Source: RH-AL1 sp965198485 (GTDB lineage Bacteria; Pseudomonadota; Alphaproteobacteria; Rhizobiales; Beijerinckiaceae). Taken from it: a stretch of DNA of 64,000 nt. The stretch covers positions 372,001 through 436,000 of the forward strand of contig CBDAPQ010000005.1 of the NCBI GenBank assembly GCA_965198485.1. Reading direction: 5' to 3'. This document shows positions 8,293 to 16,869 of the stretch, in pieces. The notes below the pieces were generated by a model. The model ran no database searches, had not been told where the DNA came from, and was given only the letters and a program-made list of their open reading frames with translations. How positions within the stretch are numbered: the stretch's first letter is position 1; each line of letters begins with the position of its first letter. A program made the position numbers and the translations under genes.

Positions 8293-9842
8293 TGGCGAAG
8301 CCCCACGTCGGCCGAGGCCTCCTGCCGCAAACCGAGCGCGGCGGACTGGATGCGCCTCTCGCCGTCCAGCCAATTGTCGTCGAGAACATGGGCGATCTCT
8401 TCCACCGTGGTGCCGGTGGTGATGGCGCGATCGAACGGGTCGAGGCCGATCGCCTCGAAGACCAGGCCGTAGGCGTTCTCGTAGAGCGCGAAGGCGATGT
8501 CCTTGCGCGACTCGGCGACGAGCGTGTTCATCTCCTCGCGGATCAGTGTCTGCTCGCTCGCCTTCTCAGTCTCGGCCTGAGCCTTGACCTGGTGCAGCAG
8601 ACGGCCCTGCACATCGAGGAACTCGCGGGCGATCTTGAGTTCGTTCTCGGCCTCGAAGAGCCGGATGCGCGCCACTTGCACCTGGGTGACGACCGCCATT
8701 GTGAGGGCCAGCGCTTTGGCGTCGAGCAAGGCCTCCTGCGCGTTCACTTGGCCGACGCGCGCCGGGTACTTGAAGACGTTGAGCAGGTTCCAGCTGGCAT
8801 GCGCGCCGTAGGCCAGCCAGTTGGCGTGGAAGAGGTATTTCGAGGTGTCGTTGTTGGCACCGAAATAGGCCTGCGCGCTCGGCAGCATCTCGAGCAGCGC
8901 GACATAGGCCTCCTTGGCGTTGATGCGCGAGCGATACTGGTTCTCGCGCAGCTCCGGACGATTGACCAGGGCCACGTCGACTAGGGTGTTGAAATCGCGC
9001 TTGAACACCGGCGAGCGGGCCACGCCGCCGCGGCCCGACAAGGTGAACTGCACGTCGGGCGGCACGTTCATGAGCGCGGCGAGCTGCGCCTTGCCCACCG
9101 CCATCTCGCTCTCGATGGCCTGGGCTTGGCGCTTGATCTCGATCAGCTCGCGCTCGTAGGTCAGCGCCGCTACCGGCGAGGTGTCGAGCCCGGTCGCCAC
9201 CGTGCGGCTGTCGCTGATGGCGTGCTCGACCCGCCGCTGCAGGCGACCGAGGCGTTCGCTCAGCCGCTGGCTCGAATAGGCGCGCCAATAGGCGGTGCGG
9301 ATGTCCTGCACGATGCGGTTGGTGACCTTGCGCTTCGTCTCCTGCGCGATCAGCACCTCATCCGCCGCCTGCCGCGCGCGGATGTAGGACAGGCCGTAGT
9401 CCAAGGTATTATAGGAGAGCGTCAGGTCGGAAATCAGGTCGTTCTTCGGCGTCGATTGCGACGGCTCGAGCGTGATCAAGCCAGTGGTCACCGACTGCGA
9501 ATAGGCCGCGAGATTGTTGTTGCGCCCCAGAAAATTGCTGTTGGCGACGACGTTGGGCAGCAGGTGGAAGTCGGCGACGTCGAGGTCCTGCACGCGGAGC
9601 GCCGTCTGGAAGGCTTCCACACGATAATCGAGGTTGTAGCGCAGGCCTCTGGCGATCGCCTCGTCGAGACCGATCGCGTGGGTGATCGGCTCCTCGTTGG
9701 CGACGAAACGTGCCTTCTTGTCGAGAGCGTAGGCCGACACCTGAGGGCCCGTCAGCGGTTCCGGCCGCAGGCCGCAAGCTGATAGCGAACTAGCGACCAG
9801 CATCGCGACAAGGACAGCAGTGCTTTTGCGCGCGGAAATCAT
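8289..9842 (-). CDS. TolC-family outer-membrane factor, lipoprotein
   Basis: 517 residues from the ATG at 9842. An upstream in-frame GTG at 9875 would only add 11 residues before the signal. The N-terminus is a lipoprotein signal (ISARKSTAVLVAMLVASSLS then A-C), so Cys is probably acylated. The rest is the two-fold alpha-hairpin pattern of outer-membrane efflux proteins, with long amphipathic helices (e.g. ALTYERELIEIKRQAQAIES, KIAREFLDVQGRLLHQVKAQ). It is first in the operon that ends with the giant adhesin, so it probably supplies the outer-membrane conduit. About 290 bp separate it from the converging end of the orphan kdpE, leaving room for its promoter; no clear -35/-10 was identified. 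Confidence 0.85.
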   Translation of the reverse strand: MISARKSTAVLVAMLVASSLSACGLRPEPLTGPQVSAYALDKKARFVANEEPITHAIGLDEAIARGLRYNLDYRVEAFQTALRVQDLDVADFHLLPNVVANSNFLGRNNNLAAYSQSVTTGLITLEPSQSTPKNDLISDLTLSYNTLDYGLSYIRARQAADEVLIAQETKRKVTNRIVQDIRTAYWRAYSSQRLSERLGRLQRRVEHAISDSRTVATGLDTSPVAALTYERELIEIKRQAQAIESEMAVGKAQLAALMNVPPDVQFTLSGRGGVARSPVFKRDFNTLVDVALVNRPELRENQYRSRINAKEAYVALLEMLPSAQAYFGANNDTSKYLFHANWLAYGAHASWNLLNVFKYPARVGQVNAQEALLDAKALALTMAVVTQVQVARIRLFEAENELKIAREFLDVQGRLLHQVKAQAETEKASEQTLIREEMNTLVAESRKDIAFALYENAYGLVFEAIGLDPFDRAITTGTTVEEIAHVLDDNWLDGERRIQSAALGLRQEASADVGLRQ

Positions 9843-10136
9843 CGGCTCGCTCGAGGCTCTTAGAAAAATCTTCACCGTATCTCGGCGACGTGCTGGTTAT
9901 CTCCCCCCATGGTAAAGTTTCGATGAGAGATATCCTGGACGCGCGTGTCTCAGTTTAGATCACGACAGGCTTACGTTAGGGCAAGTCGAGTTAAAGAGAT
10001 GACTAAGCGAACGTGAGAGAGAGCCTTGATACAGCGGAAGGCCAATGCGATGGCCTCCGGCCAGCACCAGCGCGGCACGGAAGACGATGGCCTTTCCGAT
10101 GCAGGTCATCCGGCCGTTCGCGTCGGTTCCGATCGC

Positions 10137-10826
10137 TTACTCCGGCGCGCGCAGGCGATAGCCGACGCCGATCTCCGTGAAGATGTAGGTCGGACGCTCA
10201 GGGATTGGCTCGATCTTCTGTCGCAGTTGACGGACGTAGATGCGCAGGTATTGCGGACCAGTCTTGGGTCCCCAAACCTCATTCAGGAGAAAGGCGTGGG
10301 TGAGCACCTTGCCCGCGTGCTGAATGAAGAGGCGGAGAAGTTCGTATTCCTTGGGCGACAGTCTGAGGTCGACGCCCTCGACTCTCACGATCCGTCGCAC
10401 TAGGTCGACGCTGAGGCCGCCGACCACGAAAAACGGCTTTTCGCCCTTGCTGTGCAATTGGTGCCGCAAAGCCACCCGAACGCGCGCCAGCAACTCGTTC
10501 ATACTGAAGGGTTTCGTCACGTAATCGTCGGCGCCCAGGTCAAAAGCCTGTACCTTGCCGGCCTCGTCCTGGCGGCTCGACAGGATGATCACCGGCACAT
10601 CGGTGCCGCTCTCGCGCAGGATACGGAGAACGTCGAGCCCTTGCATGTCGGGCAAACCCAGGTCGAGGATCATCAGGTCGGGGTTCATGGCCATGTGCTC
10701 GAGGGCGGCCTTACCTGTTGCCGCGTCTAGGACCTCGTAAGCTTGAGTTTTAAGTCCGGTGCGCAGCAACTTGCGGATCGGGAGCTCATCGTCGACGACG
10801 AGGATGCGGGCACACAGCGAACTCAA
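10137..10826 (-). CDS. kdpE: Orphan KdpE-type response regulator
   Basis: 229 residues from a TTG at 10826 that overlaps the stop of the kdpD remnant (TTGA), exactly as in the intact kdp locus near 58880. The receiver domain has ILVVDDE, the phospho-acceptor in LMILDLGLPD and the K of YVTKPF. The C-terminal winged helix has RLSPKEYELL and the GVGYRLRAPE end. All key residues are present, so it looks functional although its sensor is reduced to a fragment and no structural kdp genes remain beside it. It is clearly paralogous to the KdpE at 58880-59569. It may respond to the distant KdpD or to another kinase. Confidence 0.9.
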   Translation of the reverse strand: MSSLCARILVVDDELPIRKLLRTGLKTQAYEVLDAATGKAALEHMAMNPDLMILDLGLPDMQGLDVLRILRESGTDVPVIILSSRQDEAGKVQAFDLGADDYVTKPFSMNELLARVRVALRHQLHSKGEKPFFVVGGLSVDLVRRIVRVEGVDLRLSPKEYELLRLFIQHAGKVLTHAFLLNEVWGPKTGPQYLRIYVRQLRQKIEPIPERPTYIFTEIGVGYRLRAPE

Positions 10827-11110
10827 GCGGCGATGTCCAGGCTTCTGCCGATCACCGGACCCGGCAGGCGGATGGTGAAAAACGCGCCCGAGCGGTCGGG
10901 CCGATCTCTCGCATCGATCAAGCCGCTCACGGCTTCGACGAACCCTCTGCAAATCGGCAGGCTGGCAATGAAACCCACCCGCGCCCTGTTCACGGTCCGG
11001 GCGCCGTAGAATGTTTCGAAGATGCGTTCTTCGTCCTGGGGCCGGACCTTTCGCTTGTTGCCCCAGCTCCGGATCGAGGTCGTCGTGCCCGGCGACGCGT
11101 ATTGAGTGAG
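10823..11110 (-). pseudogene. kdpD: kdpD remnant (C-terminal ATPase end only)
   Basis: The frame ending at 10823 aligns with the end of the intact KdpD: YASPGTTTSIRSW against YAVPGTTISIQSW, then EERIFETFYGAR against EERIFEKFYRAR, RGFVEAVSG and GAFFTIRLP. The G1 segment (VLDEGGGI in the intact copy) is missing, and the region between ERIF and RGFVEA is scrambled. The sensor, transmembrane part and histidine box are absent, so it cannot be a kinase. It joins directly to the first codons of a kdpF. Confidence 0.85.
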
Positions 11111-11130
11111 GTCAAGGCGCACGCCGACCC

Positions 11131-11163
11131 TCACGCCGGCGCGAGTACGGAGTCGTAAGTCAT
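11131..11163 (-). pseudogene. kdpF: kdpF remnant (10 codons)
   Basis: ATG at 11163 followed by TYDSVLAPA and a stop. The intact kdpF at 51568 begins TFDYVLGA, so the first seven codons are homologous and the rest is lost. It sits 11 bp after the small leader ORF, as in the intact locus, and is fused to the kdpD tail. Confidence 0.7.
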
Positions 11164-11174
11164 GGAAGGCTCTC

Positions 11175-11258
11175 TCAGAGGCGGCCGCAACCTGCTGCGT
11201 TGGCCGAATTGATCAGGAAGAAGCCGATGCCGGCCACAACGAAAACGTCGTCGAACAT
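11175..11258 (-). CDS. 27-aa kdp leader ORF, paralogous copy
   Basis: Reads M-F-D-D-V-F-V-V-A-G-I-G-F-F-L-I-N-S, then ANAAGCGRL and a stop. It matches the 27-codon ORF in front of the intact kdpF (51473-51556) in length, hydrophobic core (VAGIGFFL) and the C..RL end. Conservation of reading frame in a decayed locus supports it as a real small hydrophobic peptide gene. Its product may be a small membrane peptide; function unknown. Confidence 0.55.
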   Translation of the reverse strand: MFDDVFVVAGIGFFLINSANAAGCGRL

Positions 11259-11353
11259 TGCGAAGCCTCGCGGAGCGCGAACGGGGCTTCACCCCGCCAA
11301 GCATAAGATCGCGCCCAACCACGTGCGTTATCTATGCGGCCCCGAAGGGATTC

Positions 11354-11371
11354 GCATAGGAATCTCGTGGG
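11354..11371 (-). promoter_or_regulatory. Conserved kdp upstream box, copy 2
   Basis: The minus strand reads CCCACGAGATTCCTATGC, identical over 18 bases to 51358-51375 upstream of the intact kdp operon, and lies 96 bp before the leader ORF here against 98 bp there. The sequence between box and ORF has diverged much more, so the box is a candidate KdpE operator or promoter element. Confidence 0.5.
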
Positions 11372-12006
11372 CGCCGTCCAAGCGTCGAGAAATGTTCTCC
11401 AGATCGGACCGCGAGACCGGTTTCGGCGTTGGCGATCCGAGAGGCAGACGCCGCCACACCTCGACATCATGCGCATCGAGGGCTCGAGGTCTGTGTTGTG
11501 AGAGTAACGAGGGGCGCTCCGGCAGCTTACCGACGGCAGGACGCGGAGCCGATCGCGTGCTCCCGACCGAATAGGCCATCATGCTTCGACCTCGTCGTAG
11601 TGCGCGGAATCGGTTCCAATCGCTGTCTCCGCCATTACGGCAACTCGTACGCGAGGTGGAACGTGTCAGGAGCCCCATTCCTAGGAGCATTCAGCGATCG
11701 CTTGTACCTGGTACCGACCAGCGTAGTTCAAATGAAGATAGTCGAAATCGGCAAGGCCATTCAGCGGAGCAAAGTAAGCCGCGGCATCGCCAATAGTCGA
11801 GGTCGGCGAGAGCCGCACGAGGTGGATGTCGGATGCCGCTCCGCCGACGAGAACGTCTTGTAACGACCGCCCGTATGCATCAATGAAGTCTCCCGTTAGG
11901 GCTGCAAGCCGGGAGTGCCGTCGCTACGATCGCTGCCGTCACTTTGGCGAACAAGGGTCGACGGATCGCCGCCGTGCCGTCCTTCAGACCGTTGGTGCCC
12001 TTCCGG
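11372..12006. other. Non-coding stretch without recognisable gene
   Basis: The first ~50 bp continue a weak resemblance to the kdp upstream region. Beyond that I see no credible gene on either strand: the frames that are open have no recognisable motif and unsuitable composition. It separates the kdp scar from the end of the RND operon. Confidence 0.5.
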
Positions 12007-15000
12007 TCAGGCCTCGACGACACCGTCGTGCGCCTTGTCCTGTGTCGGGTCGGGAGCGACGCCGGGTGGCGGGGGGGCTGTTTCGTCGCTTTTGAGGAAG
12101 ATCATGCGCAGCGCCGGCGCGACGACGAGGAGCAGGATCGGCCCGATGGTCATGCCGCCGACGACGACGGCGGCGAGCGGCCTTTGGACCTGGCTGCCGA
12201 TGCCGTGCGAGATCGCGGCCGGGAACAAACCGACGCCTGCCGAGAGCACGGTCATCAACATCGGCCGCATGCGCTGCTCCGCGCCGTGGAACACGGCCTC
12301 GGCCACGGGCATGCCGGCACTTCTCAGTTCCCTGTAGTAGGTCAGGTTCAAGATGCCGTCCATGACCGCCACGCCGAGCAGCGAGATGAAGCCGATCGCG
12401 GCGGAGACGCTGAAGTCCAGCCCGAAGACGTTCAACGCCAGGATGCCGCCGCCGACCGAGAACGGAATGCCGGCCATCGCCAGGAGGCTGTCGCGGAACG
12501 AGCTGAAGAGCGCGTAAAGCAGCAGGAGGATGAGGAGGAACGTGACGGGCACGATGATCGCGAGGCGCGCCTTGGCGTTCTGCAGGTCCTCGAACTCGCC
12601 GGCCCAGACGATGCGGTAGCCCGTGGGCAGCTTGATCGTCCTGGCGATCAGGGCTTGCGCCTCGGCCACCGTGCTGCCGAGGTCACGGCCGCGCACGCTG
12701 AACTTGATGGGGATGTAGCGCGCGCTGCGTTCGCGGTAGATGTAGGAGGCGCCGGTGTCCATCGTGATCGTCGCGAGTTCGCTCAGGGGCACGTAGGCGT
12801 TCGTGCCGTTGGGGTTCATGTAGGCGACCTGGATCCTGCGGATCGCCTCGATGTCGTCGCGTTCCCCCGATCGCAGGCGCACGGCGAGGGCGAACTGGCG
12901 GTCGCCTTCCAGCACCGTCGTCGCGGTGGTCCCGCCGAGCGCGGCCTGGACGACCGTGTTCACGTCGCCCGCGTTGAGCCCGTAACGAGCGGTCCTCGCG
13001 CGGTCCACCTTGATGTTGAGGTTGGGCTGGCCCTCGACGCGGAAGATCCCGAGGTCGGCCACGCCGGCGACCTTGCCCATCTGGGCCATCACCTGGACGG
13101 CCAAGCCTTCCAGCGTCTTGAGGTTGGGCCCGACGATCTTGACCGAGTTCGCCCCCTTCACGCCCGAGAGCGATTCCTCGACGTTGTCCTGGATGTACTG
13201 CGAGAAGTTGAAGCCGATGCCGGGAAGCTCCTCTGCGAACTCCTTCTGCAGCCGCTCCGTCAGCACTTCCTTCGTCAGGCCCGGCGTCCACGCGTCGAGC
13301 GGCTTCAAGGGCGCGAACAGCTCGACGTTGGAGAAGGGCGAGGCGTCGCTGCCGTTGTCGGGCCGACCATGCTGGGACACGACCGTGATGATCTCGGGGT
13401 GGCGCCGAAGGATGGCGCGCATCTTCGCCGTCGCGGCCGTGCCGGCGTCGAGCGAGATGGTCGGCGGCATCGCCGCGCGGATCCAGTAGTTGCCCTCCTC
13501 CAGCGCCGGCAGGAACTCGCTGCCGAGGCGGGTCGCCATGACGCCGCAGAAGCCGAGAAACACGCCGCCAAGGAGCAGGGTCAACGTCAGGTTGGCCAGC
13601 GACAGGCGAAGCGTCGGCGTGTACACCGCACGGATCGCGCGCACGACGATCGTCTCGACCTCTTCCAGATGCGCGGGCAGGATCAGGGAGGCCAGCACCG
13701 GCGTGATGGTGAAGGTGGCAAACAGCGCGCCGGCGAGCGCGTAGGCGTAGGTGCGCGCCATCGGGCCGAAGATCTGGCCTTCCACGCCCTGCATCGTGAA
13801 CAGGGGCAGGAAGGCGGTCACGGTGATCGTCGCGGTGAAGAAGATCGCCTTGTCGACCTGAAGCGCGCTGATCAGCACCAGGCGCAGCCGCGTGGTCCAG
13901 GCCGAAGCCACGCTCCGGCCCGGGATGGCCGCGGTCGGGTCCGGGCCCCACAGGCCCTCCCTCATCTGGCGCAGGAGCTGCTGCTTGGCCGGGTCGGGCG
14001 ACTGGAAGATGCGGAAGATGTTCTCGACGAGGATCACCGCCGAATCGACGATGATCCCGAAGTCGACCGCGCCGAGCGACAGAAGGTTGGCGTCCTCGCC
14101 CCGCAGCACCAGGACGATGATGGCGAAGAACAGCGCGAAAGGGATGTTGGCGCTGACGATGAGGGCGCTGCGCAGGTCGCCGAGGAAGACCCACTGGATG
14201 AAGAACACCAGAAGGCATCCGAACACCAGGTTGTGCAGGACGGTGTGGGTGGTGACGGCGACGAGCGAGCCGCGATCGTAATAGGTCACCACCTTCACCC
14301 CGGCCGGCAGCGTGCCGTCGCTGTTGATCGTCTTCACCTCCGCCTCGACCAGCGGCAGCACGTCGTTGGTGTGCTGGGTTCGCCCCATCACCACGATGGC
14401 GGCGGCGATGTCGTCCTCGCTGTCACGGCCGGCGATGCCCAGGCGCGGAACGAAGCCGACGGAAACCTCGGCGACATCCTTGATCCGCACGGGGACGCCG
14501 CTCGTCTGGTTGAGGACGACGTTCTCGATGTCCTCGACGTGGTAGCCCCGGGTCAGGTCGTCGTCGCCGCCGTCGTCGATCAGGCCGATGCCGCGGATGT
14601 TCACCGACTGCTGACCGATGGTGATCTCGCGACCGCCGACGTTGATGTTGGCGTTGCCGAGCGCGGTGATCATCTGGGGGATGGTGACGTTGTAGGCCTC
14701 CAGCTTGCGCAGGTCGACGTCGACGTCGAACTGCTTGGTCGTGCCGCCCCAGCTGTTGATCTGGACGACGCCCGGCACCGTCAGCAGCCTGCGGCTGACC
14801 ACCCAATCCTGGACCGTGCGCAGGTTCGTCAGCCCGAAGTGCTTGGGCCCGACGATCTGGTAGCGGTAGATCTCGCCGACCAGGCTGGACTGCTGGATCT
14901 GCGGGACCTGGTTTCCCGGAAGGTTGACGTTCTGCTGCAGGTTCAGCGCCGCCTGCGTGTAGGCGGGAAAGTAGTCGATGCCGTACTTGAAGGTGACGCG

Positions 15001-15279
15001 CACGAACGACAGGCCATAAAACGACGTCGAGCGGATGGTGTCGACGCCCGGCGTCGAGTACAGGCCCACCTCCATGGGGATCGTGTAGTACTTCTCCATC
15101 TCTTCGGCGGATTGGCCCGCCGCCTGCGCCGTGATCTCCAGGATCACGGGGGCGGGGTTGGGATAGGCCTCGATGTTGAGCTTGAAGAACGCCGCCGCAC
15201 CCGCCGCGCAGAACACAAGCAAACCCAGCACCACGATGGCGCGCCGAGACAATCCAAAGGTGACCAGGGCCTTTATCAC
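12007..15279 (-). CDS. Heavy-metal-efflux-type RND pump, CusA/CzcA family
   Basis: 1090 residues from a GTG at 15279 (V/M-I-K-A-L-V), the usual CusA/CzcA length. The N-terminus has the first membrane helix and the EAYPNPAPVILEI segment. The TM4 motif DFGIIVDSAVILVEN is the HME-RND signature. The two-fold repeat, with periplasmic porter domains and a final TM bundle (AIGFISLLGVAVMDGILN), is complete. It exports metal ions or organic substrates by proton antiport in a tripartite complex. It follows the adaptor gene (120 bp) and the porin-like gene on the same strand. No metal-binding methionine cluster was identified, so metal specificity is open. Confidence 0.9.
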   Translation of the reverse strand: MIKALVTFGLSRRAIVVLGLLVFCAAGAAAFFKLNIEAYPNPAPVILEITAQAAGQSAEEMEKYYTIPMEVGLYSTPGVDTIRSTSFYGLSFVRVTFKYGIDYFPAYTQAALNLQQNVNLPGNQVPQIQQSSLVGEIYRYQIVGPKHFGLTNLRTVQDWVVSRRLLTVPGVVQINSWGGTTKQFDVDVDLRKLEAYNVTIPQMITALGNANINVGGREITIGQQSVNIRGIGLIDDGGDDDLTRGYHVEDIENVVLNQTSGVPVRIKDVAEVSVGFVPRLGIAGRDSEDDIAAAIVVMGRTQHTNDVLPLVEAEVKTINSDGTLPAGVKVVTYYDRGSLVAVTTHTVLHNLVFGCLLVFFIQWVFLGDLRSALIVSANIPFALFFAIIVLVLRGEDANLLSLGAVDFGIIVDSAVILVENIFRIFQSPDPAKQQLLRQMREGLWGPDPTAAIPGRSVASAWTTRLRLVLISALQVDKAIFFTATITVTAFLPLFTMQGVEGQIFGPMARTYAYALAGALFATFTITPVLASLILPAHLEEVETIVVRAIRAVYTPTLRLSLANLTLTLLLGGVFLGFCGVMATRLGSEFLPALEEGNYWIRAAMPPTISLDAGTAATAKMRAILRRHPEIITVVSQHGRPDNGSDASPFSNVELFAPLKPLDAWTPGLTKEVLTERLQKEFAEELPGIGFNFSQYIQDNVEESLSGVKGANSVKIVGPNLKTLEGLAVQVMAQMGKVAGVADLGIFRVEGQPNLNIKVDRARTARYGLNAGDVNTVVQAALGGTTATTVLEGDRQFALAVRLRSGERDDIEAIRRIQVAYMNPNGTNAYVPLSELATITMDTGASYIYRERSARYIPIKFSVRGRDLGSTVAEAQALIARTIKLPTGYRIVWAGEFEDLQNAKARLAIIVPVTFLLILLLLYALFSSFRDSLLAMAGIPFSVGGGILALNVFGLDFSVSAAIGFISLLGVAVMDGILNLTYYRELRSAGMPVAEAVFHGAEQRMRPMLMTVLSAGVGLFPAAISHGIGSQVQRPLAAVVVGGMTIGPILLLVVAPALRMIFLKSDETAPPPPGVAPDPTQDKAHDGVVEA

Positions 15280-15399
15280 GGGGGTTTGATCCGGTGGGCG
15301 GGGTGTGTCGAGTCGACGGCTGCCCCCGCGATTACGCTTGTGCGAAGCGATTGATCTTGATCGAGGGCTTAGTGGGACGAGCGCGCAGGTCGATGGGCT

Positions 15400-16608
15400 T
15401 CAATCCGAGGGTCCCGCGTTGAGGACGTTGCTCACGAACACGGCGCCGTCGGTGACGACGAGCTCGCCCGCGCGCAGGCCCGAGACGATCTCGTCGACGC
15501 CGTTCTGCTGCAGCCCGACCCGGACCATGCGCTGCTCGAAGTGACGCTGGTCCTTGGTGACCCACGTCGTCATCGTCCCATCCCCCTCCCGTACGACGCC
15601 GCTCAATGGCAGGCCAACCGACCGCCGTGGGGCACCGGTCTGGATGGCGACGGTAGCAAACATGCCGGGCTTCAGCAGGTCTTCAGGATCCTTGATCTCG
15701 GAGCGCACGGTGAGGCGGCGTGTCACCGAGTCGATGCTCGCGCCGAGGACCGAGATCCTCCCGTGGAACACCCGCTCCGGCAGCCCAAATACGCGAGCCT
15801 CGACGTCCTGCCCGACGTGGAAGGCGCGCTCGTCGACCTCGCTGACGTTGGCGTTCAGCCATTTGATCGAGGTGTCGGCAACGGTGTAGGGTGCCAGCGC
15901 GACGCCCGGCTGGATGAACAGGCCCGGGCTGGCGTTGCGCGCGGTGATGACGCCGTCGATGGGGCTTTTGACGACGAGGGTCGCGTCGGCCTTGCGGTCG
16001 TGCACCACACGGTCGATTTCGGCCTTGTCCTTGCCGAAGATGTACAGCGCCTGATAGGCGGCTTGGTAATTGCCATCCGCCGTCTGCTGGTCAGAAATGG
16101 CCTGATCGAGGTCCTTCTGCGCGCCACCTCCCGCGGGCACGAGCTTCCTGGCACGCGCGAGAGCACCCTTGGTCAGGTCGCCGACGCCAGCGGCTTGGAT
16201 AAGCGTCGCCTCGGCTTGCAGAAGGTCAGCACTGTCGACCGTGAAGAGAACCTGACCCTTCTTCACCGAATCCCCCATTTGTCCGAACAACGCAATGATT
16301 CGGCCTTGGTAGGGCGTAAAGAGCTGCAGTTGTTTATCCTGGTCGAAGTCGATGCCGCCGATCATCGAGCTTTGCATCTCAAATTCATAGGTTGCGGCCG
16401 GCTCGATGCGGATCAGGCCCAATTGCGATTTCGACAACGCAACGATTGCTTTCTCCGGATCCTTGGTTGGATTGGCGGCAACAGCTTGGATAGATTCGGT
16501 TACAGGATTGATGTCGATGCTCCCGTCGGCCAGGGCCGCATCCATTATCAAGATGCCGAACAAGCAAGCCCAAGCGATCAGTGCTCTAGGCATCCCGTAC
16601 GTAGACAT
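15400..16608 (-). CDS. RND efflux periplasmic adaptor, CusB/CzcB-like
   Basis: 402 residues from the ATG at 16608, which gives a signal peptide (MSTYGMPRALIAWACLFGIL...AALADG). The longer frame to 16716 has no signal and is less likely; ATG 16593 is another choice. The mature protein has a lipoyl domain split around a helical hairpin (GRIIALFGQMGDSVKKGQVL and VVKSPIDGVITARNASPGLF), a beta-barrel and a membrane-proximal domain (VGLPLSGVVREGDG...). It links the RND pump encoded just downstream to an outer-membrane channel. No separate TolC-like gene is in this cluster. Confidence 0.85.
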   Translation of the reverse strand: MSTYGMPRALIAWACLFGILIMDAALADGSIDINPVTESIQAVAANPTKDPEKAIVALSKSQLGLIRIEPAATYEFEMQSSMIGGIDFDQDKQLQLFTPYQGRIIALFGQMGDSVKKGQVLFTVDSADLLQAEATLIQAAGVGDLTKGALARARKLVPAGGGAQKDLDQAISDQQTADGNYQAAYQALYIFGKDKAEIDRVVHDRKADATLVVKSPIDGVITARNASPGLFIQPGVALAPYTVADTSIKWLNANVSEVDERAFHVGQDVEARVFGLPERVFHGRISVLGASIDSVTRRLTVRSEIKDPEDLLKPGMFATVAIQTGAPRRSVGLPLSGVVREGDGTMTTWVTKDQRHFEQRMVRVGLQQNGVDEIVSGLRAGELVVTDGAVFVSNVLNAGPSD

Positions 16609-16869
16609 CGCTGTCTTCACCTGTTGAGCTCCACCGTGTGACTTTAAGACGATCGTAGGTGAGGACATCGACCGGATTTTACCTAAATCACCAATCGCGT
16701 CCTTACCGCCGTTCAAGCAGACCGGATCGCCGTTGCATCGCTGTCGCCAGGACGCATCGGTGACGCAGGTGATGGACGGGCCGATGTCATCGACGTTTAG
16801 AGCAGGAAGCCCAAGCGACGAGCTCCGAAAAAGAACGTCACCTGTCGATCGATGCTCGGACCTCTGCTC

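Noticed and set aside
11944..15354. 1136-codon plus-strand open frame opposite the RND pump
   Set aside because: Composition (D, R, G, H-rich) and lack of any motif show it is the antisense of the CusA/CzcA-like gene.
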